A stretch of DNA of 64,000 bases from Heligmosomoides polygyrus polygyrus (lineage: Eukaryota > Nematoda > Chromadorea > Rhabditida > Heligmosomidae), in contig OX377202.1 of assembly GCA_947396885.1 (NCBI GenBank), positions 10,354,001 through 10,418,000 on the forward strand, read 5' to 3'. The position numbers were made by a program, and so were the translations under genes. Shown here piece by piece: positions 23,601 through 32,487 of the stretch (its first letter is position 1; the number at the start of each line of letters is the position of its first letter). The notes under the pieces are model-generated. The model did no database searches. It was given only the letters and a program-made list of their open reading frames with translations, and had not been told where the DNA came from.

Positions 23601-24142
23601 CCTGCCCTATAATGAAGGATAGGGCAGCGGCAATGCCGCAGAAGTCTGCGGGGCCTTTAGGCTGTTACCTGGCAGGTTAATGTTAGGCTTAGGCGGCATT
23701 GTGGTGCAGAGCCTAGGTTCCTAGTTTCTAGTTAGTCTTCTATACATTGTGTAGCTCATGATTCGTTGTTTGTTGTTGCTTGCAATAAAGTTTGTTTTAA
23801 TCACTGGTGTATTGGCCTCGAACGGAAAAAAAACCTTGAAACCAAACCATATGTACCCAACCGAGTTTTCCTTTTCCGCTGCATCATGGCGTTAGAACAA
23901 ACGTCCTAGAGCTTTTGAACACTTTTCCGTACCTATTCTGTTACGCACGTTTAACGACGATTCAGCTTTGAGAATAAATTGGTTGAGAATAAATTGGGTA
24001 CCTCGACATCGAGTAGCGTTTTAATTCGCAGAAATTCACGCCTCCTTACCAAGAAAATGATTTCCGCATTGCTCCTTGATTTTTGCATTCTCTTCCTTGG
24101 AGATTTTGAAGTTCACCTTGTTGGACTCAATAGGACAGACTC
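11522..24142 (-). CDS. Serine protease gene A (S1 family), seven located exons
   Basis: Predicted secreted chymotrypsin-fold protease. Exons read in transcription order: 24050-24142, 22718-22810, 18291-18390, 14893-14992, 14667-14835, 14487-14608, 11522-11674. Every junction has GT and AG, and the reading frame continues through all of them to a TGA at 11522 (about 275 residues without the signal peptide). Landmarks: N-terminal KEENAKIKEQCG, REYPWLAEL, catalytic His in LTAAHC, catalytic Asp in KDDIAIVEL, PICMP cysteine, and catalytic Ser in CNGDSGGPLF. Residue 189 (six before Ser) is Gly, so trypsin-like Arg/Lys specificity is unlikely. The first located exon starts in phase with a missing upstream exon, presumably the signal peptide. 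Introns of up to about 4.4 kb hold a mariner, a LINE and MITEs. Confidence 0.87.
11826..13315 (-). mobile_element. Degenerate mariner in gene A intron
   Basis: TTAGGTTGTCCGGAATGATC on the left and TTTCCGAACAACCTAA on the right are inverted, with TA at 11824-11825 and 13316-13317. The transposase is on the minus strand and badly decayed; the third-Asp region is still readable as LPYPPYSPDLSPTDCRF around 12080-12130. A short MITE has inserted at 12708-12855, which accounts for most of the excess over 1.3 kb. Confidence 0.85.
12708..12855. mobile_element. Short MITE (GGGCCGGATTCTTC ends) inside the mariner
   Basis: GGGCCGGATTCTTCA on the left is answered by TGAAGAATCCGACCCC on the right, about 148 bp. 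Related starts occur at 17651 (GGGGCCGGATTTATCAACGA) and 28312 (GGGCCGGATTCACCAACCA), indicating a dispersed family. Confidence 0.6.
13596..13871 (-). mobile_element. SINE family 1, copy 1
   Basis: tRNA-headed SINE of about 276 bp on the minus strand, with the head at the right and the GGATAAAGG-type tail at the left. It is flanked by a 16-bp target duplication with one mismatch, ATGAGAAAGCGCAATA at 13580-13595 and ATGAGAAAACGCAATA at 13872-13887. It has inserted into the tail of a SINE family 2 copy. Confidence 0.75.
13872..14170 (-). mobile_element. SINE family 2, copy 1
   Basis: The minus strand carries a tRNA-like head: A-box-like TTGGCGCAGTGGG (rc of 13976-13988) and B-box-like GAGTTCGAGTCTG near 13925-13937. 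Before the head is a body shared with the other copies (GTTCAGCAAAAGCTAACTGT in plus orientation near 14087). The tail side is interrupted by SINE 1 and continues left of 13580 with the same TCATGAGAAAGCG end seen at 36187. Confidence 0.65.
14487..14608 (-). CDS. Gene A, exon leading to the active-site Ser
   Basis: Acceptor AATTTCCAG and donor GTAAGTGC. It encodes LPYPELGDNQEVDVTLVNV and ends KGVGVCN, which joins in phase 0 to GDSGG of the last exon, as expected for this family. Confidence 0.87.
14667..14835 (-). CDS. Gene A, catalytic Asp exon
   Basis: Acceptor ATTTTTCAG and donor GTATGT. It encodes HKGFDECSLKDDIAIVELME, with the catalytic Asp in DDIA, then SIATPICMPNENEE. PIC is the usual Cys partner of the propeptide Cys. 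Confidence 0.9.
14893..14992 (-). CDS. Gene A, exon after the His exon
   Basis: Acceptor GTAATTCAG and donor GTAACC. It encodes HANKHTVTFGQRC and QCKNRRRVA. The counterpart in gene B has the same TVTFG..C....C..RR spacing, which supports the exon call. Confidence 0.8.
15180..15430. repeat. GATCGATA-type direct repeat, copy 1
   Basis: Shares with 16900-17480 the blocks CACCTTAACTACGTCGA, GGCGATCGATA with AACTTCAG, and CCTCGATTACCCC plus GGCTAAAGTTTC. The copies flank the LINE and the ATAC microsatellites, suggesting that the LINE split or sits beside a tandem array. Confidence 0.55.
15452..15554. repeat. (ATAC)n microsatellite
   Basis: About 100 bp of CATA/ATAC tetranucleotide with two CGTACGTA interruptions near 15530. 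It abuts the 3' end of the minus-strand LINE. The Tyr-Ile-His and Met-Tyr-Val-Cys frames across it are artefacts of the repeat. Confidence 0.95.
15555..16790 (-). pseudogene. CR1/Jockey-like LINE reverse-transcriptase fragment
   Basis: Three minus-strand frames in order give RT blocks: YFDFAKAFDRASHSKLL (16778-16575), VSGVPQGEVLSPLLF and IKQFADDIKIY with the catalytic Asp-Asp (16571-16356), then the C-terminal part with LQAYKTYVRPI (16322-15954). Frames change twice and stops are present. The endonuclease domain is missing. The 3' end is AT-rich and runs into the (ATAC)n repeat; a second ATAC tract lies at the other end, 16836-16872. It lies in the gene A intron between 14992 and 18291. Confidence 0.85.
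16836..16872. repeat. Second (ATAC)n microsatellite
   Basis: A 37-bp tract of ATAC units on the 5' side of the minus-strand LINE, with preceding decayed copies of AAAGTATACTACAT. Confidence 0.9.
16900..17488. repeat. GATCGATA-type direct repeats, further copies
   Basis: Two to three degenerate units of roughly 120 bp, each with ATCGATKGATGKCGATCGATA followed by an AACTTCAG block and CCTCGATTRCCCC, shown here in shorter words. Continues the array seen at 15180-15430. A palindromic MITE has inserted at the end (17489). Confidence 0.5.
17489..17624. mobile_element. GC-rich palindromic MITE, TCA target site
   Basis: GGCCTTTGTCATACCATCGC is perfectly answered by its reverse complement at 17605-17624; the whole 136 bp folds into one long stem. 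Both ends are flanked by TCA (17486-17488, 17625-17627). This is one member of the family with 3-bp target sites described under findings. Confidence 0.8.
17725..17936. mobile_element. GC-rich palindromic MITE with a duplicated half
   Basis: Left end GGTCCATGTTATACTTCTGC, right end GCTGAAGTATAACATAGGCC at 17835-17854. A second right half follows at 17855-17936, with the same TTACGCGGGCTGC...ACAGCGTCG order and the same terminal GAAGTATAACATAGGCC, i.e. a tandem duplication of the right arm. Confidence 0.7.
18291..18390 (-). CDS. Gene A, catalytic His exon
   Basis: Acceptor CCATTTCAG and donor GTTTGTTG. It encodes VCSGVLISPRHVLTAAHCFV, the canonical His57 region with both cysteines of the His loop. 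Nine bases shorter than its counterpart in gene B, in phase. Confidence 0.9.
18450..18905. repeat. Inverted repeat arm 1 inside gene A intron
   Basis: Matches the reverse complement of 22430-22720: CAGTCTTTTGGTTTCGGGC, AAATCGCCGTTTTAGCCGC, CTCGAGATAAT and TTTCTCGTCTTCTGCCTTTG all have partners in reverse order. The arms are about 3.5 kb apart in one intron. This arm holds a MITE (about 18491-18627) that the other arm lacks. Confidence 0.65.
18491..18627. mobile_element. GC-rich palindromic MITE with visible empty site
   Basis: GGCTTCTGGCATACATCCGA at the left is matched by the reverse complement of TCGGAGGTGTGCCAGATGCC at the right, with inner stem GGTCGCGGCGATAGTGTTGC. The partner arm at about 22660 reads GGAATGGACGG with no insertion, while here the sequence is GGAATA, element, ATGGACGC. 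This fits a 3-bp target duplication with one changed base. Confidence 0.7.
19000..20560. other. Gene A intron, no feature recognised
   Basis: Unique-looking sequence between the inverted arm and the next palindrome. It holds a run of ten or so G near 19381. No ORF shows family motifs on either strand. Confidence 0.4.
20566..20882. mobile_element. GC-rich palindromic MITE (317 bp)
   Basis: Left end GGCCTATGTTATACTCCCGC and right end GCGGGAGTATAACATAGGCC are exact inverses, with GGGAGCATCCGCGG / CGTCCGCG words repeating inward. Flanks are TAA on the left and TAT on the right. The ORFs on both strands here reflect the palindrome and are not genes. Confidence 0.8.
20890..22430. other. Gene A intron, no feature recognised
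   Basis: AT-rich sequence with no ORF of recognisable family, no clear repeat ends and no tRNA. The 86-codon ORF near 22257 has no features to support it and partly overlaps the inverted arm. Confidence 0.35.
22430..22720. repeat. Inverted repeat arm 2 inside gene A intron
   Basis: Partner of 18450-18905, directly downstream of the 22718-22810 exon in transcription order. Carries AGAAGACGAGAAGATTAC, TCGCTCGAGATT and GCGGCGAAAACGGCGGTTTT. It lacks the MITE and so shows the pre-insertion site. Confidence 0.65.
22718..22810 (-). CDS. Gene A, exon with the N-terminus of the mature domain
   Basis: Acceptor ACATTTTAG and donor GTTCGATC; phases 1 in and 1 out. It encodes GGRKVASREYPWLAELEIS. The zymogen cleavage would fall at ILR-SFGG, giving Ser where active S1 enzymes normally have Ile or Val at position 16. 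Confidence 0.85.
23325..23656. mobile_element. GC-rich palindromic MITE (332 bp), TTA target site
   Basis: AGGCCCCGGCAGACTTCTGC at the left and GCAGAAGTCTGCGGGGCCT at the right, flanked by TTA at 23322-23324 and 23657-23659. It lies in the gene A intron between the first two located exons. A related right half occurs near 43690-43716. Confidence 0.75.
24050..24142 (-). CDS. Gene A, first located exon (N-terminal propeptide)
   Basis: Acceptor TACATTGCAG precedes it and donor GTAAGG follows. It encodes KISKEENAKIKEQCGNHFLG-like residues, matching ITREQNAELKKRCG in gene B. The Cys is placed like the propeptide Cys that pairs with the catalytic domain in chymotrypsin. It begins mid-codon, so a signal-peptide exon should lie upstream; I did not find it. 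Confidence 0.75.
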
Positions 24143-24289
24143 CTGCAATGTAGAATTTTTATCATTCAAAGCGAAATAATTGTCGGGAAATGTCGTGTGA
24201 TGTTCCAACATTGGGAGAAGAAAACGAAAGGATGCTTACATCGCGCCCATTAACGTCAGAGGTACTTAACAGTGTTTCAGAGGTGCACC

Positions 24290-24420
24290 CAATTTCCTAG
24301 GACATTTTTTACCATTAGTAGAACTTATAGCGTCCTGCACGCTGCAAAGTGCTCCGACACGACTACCTGCGTGTCTGGCACTTTCGCGCTTCGCAAGAGC
24401 CCACAGCATCACTAGCAAAA
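24290..24420. repeat. Hairpin repeat shared with 55725-55800
   Basis: GCTGCAAAGTGCTCCGACACG, split here as GCTGCAAAG and TGCTCCGACACG, then CGTGTCTGGCACTTTCGCGC. The copy at 55725-55800 carries the same blocks in inverse arrangement. It is probably a small MITE lying just upstream of the first located exon of gene A. Confidence 0.45.
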
Positions 24421-24429
24421 TGTCACTTA

Positions 24430-26640
24430 AGGTAGTTGCTCTACTTGTGCAACATTATTCCCTCTCTAGTCGTACAAAAGCCAGTTTTTGCAGACCTTAC
24501 GATGGGTGCGTACCAATCTCGCCTTACCTTCTCTGACTAGAAAAAACATTGACATCCAGAGGCTCCAGTGAGTCTGGATTGTGTTAAGCATCGTCTTCAT
24601 CTCTTAAGTTGTATGACAGCTCATTGATGCCGTATGGTACGACGTACTACATCACATGGCGATAAAATGACTGCAGGCACTACCATTTTTCATTCTCAAA
24701 CGGTCAACGTCAGGCAAGAACCGATATTGTTGATAGGTAATAAGCGGCTGTTTGATTTTGCTCTCTTGCCTTTCTGAGAGTGGAGAACTCCCACTTCTCA
24801 TGCCGTTCGGTTCTATCCCTTTCGGAGCGTGCTAAGAAGTGAATCAAAAACAAGCAGGGTGGCCACCTACGCAGGGATACGTGGATTTTTTTTGCAGGAG
24901 AGAGTGAGACGGAATGCGAAGCGGAAGAGCCAAAAATGGGCAGAAACCGGAATACCAAATACGGAAGTGGAAATACCTCAAAACTCTCATTACTTCATTT
25001 AATGTTTCATAAATGTACATCCATAATGGTGGCATTAACTAAGCTACCGTTAACGAATTCAGGAAGCGTGAAAGGCAGTATTCGACTCCTCCCCAGCAAC
25101 ATATAACAGTAAAAAATATCCTTGCATTTCTACCATTACTCTAAAATGACTTTTCAAACATTACTAGTGTAACGAGTTGAAGTTTATGCAAAATCTTCTG
25201 TAAATAGGAAGAAAGCGTTTAAAACGAAATGAACTCAGTTGATGAGTAACGTAGCAGAGATTTCACTCCTCGTGGCCACCTGACCGGTCCTACTGAAGGT
25301 CCCGATCCATTCCAAATGGGAGGGCAGCGCTAAGATTATAGTTGAGTTCAGCATCCCACGACACGACACCCACTCTCAGAGTCCGCATGGATACCATAGT
25401 ATCATGTGGCAGTGAATGATGCGGTTGGACAAACTTAGAGAATGAGTGGGAAGGGAAGGCACCGCATGGCCTCTTCCGGCAAGAATAGATCTAATGTTCC
25501 CTTTGAATAGCATTGCCAGCAACCTAAGAGTGATTATTGAACTCTGTTCTAGAACTGGTTTCCAAGCCAGATTCGAAATTATCGGTGGAAAAGATAAGCA
25601 TATTCCGGAAGAGGAATTTAATTCTTGATTCAAACATTCAAGAAAGCTTCTATAGCCTTATACTATTCGGTAGTACATCGTCTGAAGAGAAGGAAACACA
25701 ATCCAATATGGTTAACAAACTGTTCCGACATGAGGACACAGCACCGGTTTGCAAGCAACACAATCACAAAAAGGTGACGCATACTTCGTCATGTTCTTCA
25801 GTCTTTCGTTAAAGTTTGAGAGGTAAATGAAGGCAGTACAAAACAATCAATGAGTGAGAGGCCACCATTTCCGTTCCGTCTTCCAGCAAAGGAGAACGGA
25901 ACATGGAACGAAATGGAAGTCCTAAAAACAGCCGACAATCGGAATTCGGAACACGAAACGGAAATTCCGCGCATCCCTGCTTCTATGACACGAAATTGTA
26001 AAGGAAGGGTCTTCAAAAAAATTCGTATCAGCTCTCCAAAAACTTTATTTGTACTTACCTATGACTAAAAATTGTGTTCGACTGAATTTTTATCAGCGCG
26101 TGAGCTTATTCTGAATCGCAATAAGAAAAATATATAAATATTAAAGCTCTTCAGAAGAAGTATCGTACAGCAGTGTCGCCGAGGTTCTTAACTGTCGAGC
26201 GATTTGAGCTCCACGGTCATGAACCTCTGAAATAGGAAGGAAGTCTTGATAAAACGACGCTTTCCCAAAAACCTCGCAGAAACATCAAAATAAAACATAA
26301 AAACAAAAATAGGAAGCGGCGACAGACGAAGCAGCAACAGATCGTCAAGCGACGAGCAAAACGCTCAGCAATGAACAGCGACATCTTCATCGCGTTGCGA
26401 TGCTGATAGTTTCATAAGAAATTATGCTCATTGCACGTTTATGCACACCACTCGATGGCGCGGTACGGCCCGATCGATATAGGGGCTCATCATTACGTCG
26501 CATCGCTGCAATGCTGCTATGAACGTCCCCTTACCGTCACCGACAGACGAAGAACAGAACAACAGTCACTTTCAAGTTAAAATAATTAACATCGATCGAT
26601 ATTAGTCGTGCGATGAAACCTTCCATCAGCTGTGAATTCA
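24430..26640. other. Intergenic region upstream of gene A
   Basis: No gene recognised. Short GGAA/TTCC word islands occur at about 24890-24980 and 25865-25985 (GGAACATGGAACGAAATGGA), similar in style to the ATTCGAA islands. The signal-peptide exon of gene A may be in or beyond this stretch, but no candidate could be defended. Confidence 0.4.
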
Positions 26641-26664
26641 GTCCATCGACCATGATATTTGCGG

Positions 26665-28050
26665 CCCTGCTACGATCGTATTTAAAGATACAAAACGGGA
26701 GCGACAGCGGTCGCGCGCGGCGGCGCCTGGCGCGTTGCCAGCTCTGTCGAACTGCCGCAATTTTCGCATTGGATCACGTCAGCATGCTTCCTACTGGCAT
26801 CTGGATTGTAGGAACGAATGAAAGGCAGGCGATCGACTTTAAAACAGACCAAGCCGCTAGTGATACGACTTAGCGTCACACATCAAGGAAATTAAACTTT
26901 GTTCGTGTCCATTTACCCGCTTCACTTCTGAAGGAACGTTGGACTCGAGGTATTATCGTGAAACTTATGTCCAAGATATACAGTGAATGGCCTAGAGTGG
27001 CATGCTATTAAGGCTAGTTAAGTATGTTTAACAGAACATTCAATTAAGTAAGATATGGGATCAATGCTGGATACTGAATTTAACTTCACGCCTATTATCT
27101 ATATATTATATATTGTCGAATTTTGTAGTTATTAGTGATTTATGAAGCTACCTGTTACCCTCGCTCGCCCCAGAGCTCACATTTAAGGTTCATTCTTTGT
27201 AGAGAAGCTCCTTCGATTCGTTGAACCCCATCGATCCTTGGTATCGTGGTCAAGCCCCCGTCCCCCTTAATAAACATGCGCCCGTGCGTTCATGTTCATC
27301 CATAAAACCATGCCGGAGTCTTGCATCCTTGACGAAGAGATGGATTAGTTTCTCCCGGACTCCATAATCCACTGCAGGTCTCCTACTTCAGATTTCAGTA
27401 GAAGGGACAAAAGGTCGATGGGTATACCTTGCAATCCAGCTCAATGTGGGGAATCGAAAGTCAAATGGCCTTCCTCTAGTGTTGTAACATAGTAATTTCG
27501 GCGGGCTCATAATGGAGCGGGCCAGTGCCCGCTCCATTATGAGACCATGGTCGTGGAACACTCAAATAAACACGGTTTCTGTGCTCTCCTCCGCTGACGC
27601 ACCAGCCTGCTCCATTATGAGCCTATGGTCGTGGAACACCCGAGGTGTGCCTGATCTAACTTACCCGTCTTAAGCCACCTTTCCAGTGTACAGCAGGCGC
27701 CAGCCCGCTTAGTACCGTAATTTCTTAAGTTTCATAACCTCATATCCGGTTACGTTCCCTTCCTCTCCTCTTTTCCGCCTCGCTCAAAGTCTTTCCTTCT
27801 TGGACAAGCACATGAAACGCACGAGAGTTCAGAGAAGCAGTACAGGTACCGCCACTGGCCTTTTCCTTTCTGGAATCTGCCTCTCCGATGAATCAGCATG
27901 CTCGGGGGCGAGCTGCCCCGTAATCGGCCGACAGAGCTGGCAACGCGCCAGGCGCCGCCGCGCGCGACCGCTGTCGCTCCCGCTTTGTATCTTTAAATAC
28001 GATCCCCTGCTACTTCTTTGTGGAATAGCGACAAAACAACAGGAAATCGA
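26665..28050. mobile_element. Element with inverted GC-rich arms, about 1.35 kb
   Basis: Left arm about 26668-26752 (GATCGTATTTAAAGATACAA then GCGACAGCGGTCGCGCGCGG) pairs with right arm about 27943-28013, where the same words occur as reverse complements and end at TATCTTTAAATACGATC. ATCGATCGAT words lie outside both arms. The interior has no recognised transposase. Target duplication was not determined. Confidence 0.55.
27500..27645. repeat. GCTCCATTATGAG repeats
   Basis: Two direct copies of GCTCCATTATGAG followed by ATGGTCGTGGAACAC (about 27530 and 27610), plus one inverted copy CTCATAATGGAGC at 27508-27520 forming a hairpin with the first. It lies inside the 1.35-kb inverted element. Confidence 0.6.
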
Positions 28051-28648
28051 TCGCATCGATCGACATTGGCCTAGACAAAAAAGACACGTCTTATGAATAC
28101 TGACACATGACGAAAGACATCTGGAACACATTTCTTGCTTCCGTCGGTCGTCTGGGTATTCTACGTTAATTCCGTGCTGCTTTCCGGTAATTTTCGCTAT
28201 ATTGATAACTAATTGATGATGAGAAAGGCGAGTTTGATAGGATTTAGCTCGTCGCTATCATCGTCAAGAGTGACGTCATGCATCCAGCGCTTTCACGAAG
28301 ACCTGGGCCGGATTCACCAACCACTTACGGCAATTTATGGGATAAATTTAGGGAGGCGGCTATCAGGGATTTCGGCTGTATTTTCTCTGAAAAATTGCTG
28401 TAAGTCGTTGATGCATCTGACGCTGGTGTTCTCTTGACATCCAGCGGAATCCAGGCTCTCGTCCAGCGGATGTGTGCGAAGCGCATTACGTGACGGGCCC
28501 ACCTAATTTTCGACAACTTGGCCCCTCTGATATTCGAACGTCGGCGAAGCTCGGAGCTCCGGAGGGCTTCACTCACTTGCGTGAGTCGTGTCTCTCCGAG
28601 CATCGTCCTCTCGGATCTACGCTGCGCGAAGCTAAGACCTATGGTATA

Positions 28649-28808
28649 GGCCTCTGTTATACTCCCGCGGGAGCATCCGCGGAACGTCCGCGGACCAATG
28701 GTGCACGGCGGAGGCGGGCGTGGCGAGGCGCGGCGATTGGCCAGGTGAGGAGTCTCGGCGCGATTCCCGCCCTTCCGCGGATGCTCCCGCGGGAGTATAA
28801 CAGGGGCC
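28649..28808. mobile_element. GC-rich palindromic MITE (160 bp), ATA target site
   Basis: GGCCTCTGTTATACTCCCGC and GCGGGAGTATAACAGGGGCC are inverse ends, flanked by ATA on both sides (28646-28648, 28809-28811). The inner words GGGAGCATCCGCGG match the copy at 20566. Confidence 0.75.
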
Positions 28809-28979
28809 ATACTCCCGCGTCGCTCTGTCGAAGGACTCGGAGCAACTGTCAATGATGCGCCTTCGCTGCAGTGGCGGACGGCGCAATGTGTGGCACTGTT
28901 GTCAGTTGTCGCGCCGTCGCTCACGCGACGCGTCACAGAGGGGTGTTTTACCTCCGAGTAGCGAGAGCGGAACATACTC

Positions 28980-30830
28980 CCGCGCTACGACCGTCGCTGA
29001 CCGTCGCTCGTCGCCGCAAAGATATTGAAACGCTATGATGAGGAACACCAAAGTTATAAGGGTAGAATAACACATTCAAATAATAGAGAGTACCATTTTA
29101 ACTTTGAGGAGATGCCTTTCCTGTCCTAAGCCCTACCTCACACGCCCACAATATAAACCAAATCGATGACAACATGCAATCGCTCTTAGAAGAAGATTTG
29201 TCCCAATAAATGGTTTTCTTAACAAGTGGCCAATATGAGGTTTTGAACGCTGATTACATTGTTGAAGTTGCGGACACCATGTTCACATCCGTCCAAGAAG
29301 AAGTTTTTAAAGTACTATATCCAATTGTTTTGCAATGCTATTACATTCAGTAATCGGTTGGTTTCGAAGTATTACTCAACCATTGATTGCGTATTTGAAA
29401 GGATGGGTAGTTGTGCCTGCAACGTGTACTAGCTTACCTGTTACATTACAGATCCAGCCTAGGTGGTCTCGAACATCCGTAGCTGTGTCCGTAATATCCT
29501 TTTTACCTAAATAGTTTAAACCTGTTTATCAATTGTTGTCTGCAAATTAGTTTCTTGATGTTAATCTAGGCTTTGTCCTACAATGGAAATCTGCTGGATG
29601 CCAAATTTCCTTCAAGTTGCTCAATTCAGACAATTTCTTGTAACCTCAGTTCGAGTTCTTCCATTTTTGCTGTTCATTTACCACCAAACGTTCAGAGGCC
29701 TAGCCGCTAGGCTTCGCTCCCAAACTCCGAGAATAGAACAACCCCAATCTTTCTTCTTTCTTCTTTAGGCCTTCTTACTTTTAGTAACTTTCACTTTCAG
29801 TAAAAAAAAATGGTTTCACTATACAGACTAGTGCAGGGGGATATGATAGGGCAGAATCTTCGCTGCTCCTAAGAGCTCATCCACCCTCTATCGTGTTTTC
29901 CGGGGTGCCCATTCTCTACGAGGCGAGAAAGAGATCATGAGAGTCCCAATCCGAAGTGCTTAATCTGCAGAAACAATTAAAATTAGACGGTATCGGTCGA
30001 CAGGTCGACAACGTTCACTATCCGATGGCAATAATACTGTTCCGAATCCCATAGTCACCCTCCCTATGTCTTCCCCTCTCCCCCCCCCCCCCCGCTAATA
30101 CTTTCTTACTTATGAACTGGCTGAAAGTCATTGAAGCACTCACATGTGACACTGAGTCCCGACTCACGTGTTACGACACTGCCACGACGTCCACGACTTG
30201 TCGACACACGTGCCACGACTTCAGTGGTCCGTCTTCAGAAATCCAACGCACATTGGACGATAATGAGGGAAACAACTGGTTCCCTTATTCTCCTCTCTAA
30301 TGGCCCGCCTTTGCTGATCCCCTCTTCACTGGTCCCCTCCTACTGGCCCCTTTACTCGGAATCCCTACGCAATTTGGACGTCTGCGACACGTCTTCCGAT
30401 TCCGCTGGACGATGTCTACGGCATGTCCTATGAATCCTGGACGCACGTTGGACGTCTTCGGCACGTCTTCTGAATGCATACGCTCCGCACTTGGTCCCCA
30501 TTCATACCCTTATGCGTTGCCCGCTGAATATATCGTAAACTTGGGTGATCCGCCGCCACCAGTTCGCCAACAGTCGCCCATGGTTAAGCTAAAAGAAAAC
30601 CTGGCTGACATATCCAACAAACATTATTCCCATTTATTCCTTGTTGCCGCAGACCAGCCTCTTGTCACGGTTTTGGTGACTTTACCTGTCATCTGAAACA
30701 TGTCTCTTGGGCGTGGGATGGCATGTTTGATATGCAGGTACAAGTCACCGCATTTGTAGCAAGAGGCTGGACTGCAGCAAAAAATTTGGTTTAACCGATA
30801 CTGGTTTCCACTCTGCTCATATAAGCCGCG
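28980..30830. other. Intergenic, no gene recognised
   Basis: AT-rich sequence with a poly-C tract near 30080 and short ACGT-rich direct repeats around 30150-30480 (CGACACGTCTTC and GCACGTCTTC types). No ORF shows family motifs. Confidence 0.4.
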
Positions 30831-31080
30831 TGCACAATCCGCAGCGGCAGCGCGGCAGCCACGCTGAAGCATAGCGCGAAGGGGCGGAGTCACACTGCGG
30901 CAGCGAATCCCGTAGTGAGGGGTGAGCACACTTCCGCTGCCGCAGTGCTGCCGGCAGCGGCCGCAGCCGCAGTGGCAGCGAGGAGTGACTCGGGCATTCT
31001 TTACTGCCGCTGCGTGTGGCCGCGGCGCAGTTCCACTGCCCGCTGCCGGCTGCAAGGTGTGCACGCGGCTATAGCGGCTG
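30830..31080. repeat. GC-rich palindrome of GCCGCAGCGG words
   Basis: GCCGCTGCGGCAG-type words form a long imperfect hairpin on both strands, adjacent to the head-to-head Penelope-like fragments. Likely another palindromic MITE; ends were not defined. Confidence 0.45.
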
Positions 31081-31085
31081 CAAGT

Positions 31086-31292
31086 ACCGGTGCTAGTCGT
31101 TGACCCATGGCCAATCCTCTTACTTGCGAATAGTACGAACCTGAACATTTAAAGATGTTGCAGTTTAAACATTCCTTGGGTCTGGTGACTCTGGTTAGGG
31201 AATGTTCAAATTGCAACATCTTTAAATCGTCAGCTCCTCACTGTTCGCAAGTAAAAGGATTGGCCACGGGTGAACAACTAGCACCGGTTCTT
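31086..31292. repeat. Palindrome made of two head-to-head Penelope-like RT pieces
   Basis: The left arm (31086-31176) read on the minus strand and the right arm (about 31196-31292) read on the plus strand both encode the RT motif GLAMGQRLAPVLA / GLATGEQLAPVLA. The DNA arms share ACATTTAAAGATGTTGCA and GGATTGGCCA-type blocks as inverse copies across a loop of about 20 bases. Confidence 0.7.
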
Positions 31293-32487
31293 GCATTCTG
31301 TGTTACGAGCAGAGAGAAACAGCCGGTTCTTGATCTCTCACCACCAATAATGGGTAAAGGTTCTAGGAATCAATTGAATCAGCAATCTGGGTACATTAGA
31401 TTTACTATAGAAGCTCCCAGAAAACGGTTGGCTTCCCCATCTCAACACTCTGGTCAAGGTATCTAACGGTGCAGTTAGCGGGAAATGGTACCGTAAGCCA
31501 AGCCCCAAGAATATCTTGATTCACGCCAGGTCTGTGCTCGGCACTGCTGTGAAACGAGCTGTGGTAAGCAACATGTTCCGAATAGCAGCGAGAAGGTGCA
31601 CTGGCCCTTATGAGCGACAAGGATCTTTGCGGCTACCTTCCAACATAGCCGTATCAGATGGCTATACAATCTTCAATAGTCGTCAAACATTTCATACTAA
31701 CCGCCAAGCAAGACCGCAAGCAAACAAGGTAACTTTCCAGATTCCTTTCGTCGCCAATAGAGTTACTGATGACATCCAAAGAGTTATTGCGCACGCACAA
31801 CTGCGGTACGATGTTGGCTCGGTGAATATTTCTAACGACAGCATAAAACTAGAGCTAGTTCGAAATCGACTCTATGATAAACAGTGTGTATCACAGAACT
31901 GCGTTACTTGCCCAAGTGGAAGCTTGGGAAATTGCTCAAGGATCGGAAAAATTTATGAAATTGATTGATTGGCCTCTAGCGCTAGACATGTTGGAGAAAT
32001 GGGAAGGGTTCTGGCAAAATTGGGGAAATGGGAAGGGTTTTGGCATGTGAAGGAACAACCTAACCTGCAAAAGGCGTGAATTGCTAACTAGTCCACTTGC
32101 TAAGCATAGAACGGACGCGCATAACTCACTCATTGGAAGTCACACCATAGTTATACTGAATGTCAACGCCTGCACTTTTGATGTTGATATAAATTTTTTA
32201 TAAATTTTAATCAATCTCATTTTAAGCAACTTGACATAATGTTATGCTCCGCTATGCTTTTATTTCTTGGGAAATATTTCTAAGCCCTTTGCGCTGAGTG
32301 TTCTGAATAATCTGCAAAGACATTTCTCCTAATCTTTTGTTGTTCGCAGTGTTATCCAAGATCGCTCACGATCTCGTTGGTATTGTTTCTGCATTGCATT
32401 TGACCATCACTATTTTTTCCTTTGTATGTTTGGTTTCATTGGAGCACTTTAAGTGCAGCAATAAACAAATAAACAAACAAATAACGG
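31155..32487 (+). pseudogene. Penelope-like element fragment with GIY-YIG remnant
   Basis: Frames change but the order fits a Penelope-like element: RT motif GLATGEQLAPVLAF, a deletion that removes the catalytic Asp-Asp box, then KWYRKPSPKNILIHAR and VSNMFRIAARRC of the RT C-terminus, then the linker with LVRNRLYDKQC and NCVTCPSGSLGNC. The GIY-YIG endonuclease follows in decayed form (a VGEMGRVL segment in place of the usual YIGETGR). An AT-rich 3' region ends with an AATAAACAAATAAACAAAC tail at about 32459-32487. It is inactive. Confidence 0.75.

Noticed and set aside
23979..24179. Plus-strand ORF with hydrophobic start (MISALLLDFCILFLGDF)
   Set aside because: Antisense shadow of the first located exon of protease gene A.
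28325..28975. 216-codon minus-strand ORF
   Set aside because: Crosses a palindromic MITE; composition follows the hairpin and no family was recognised.
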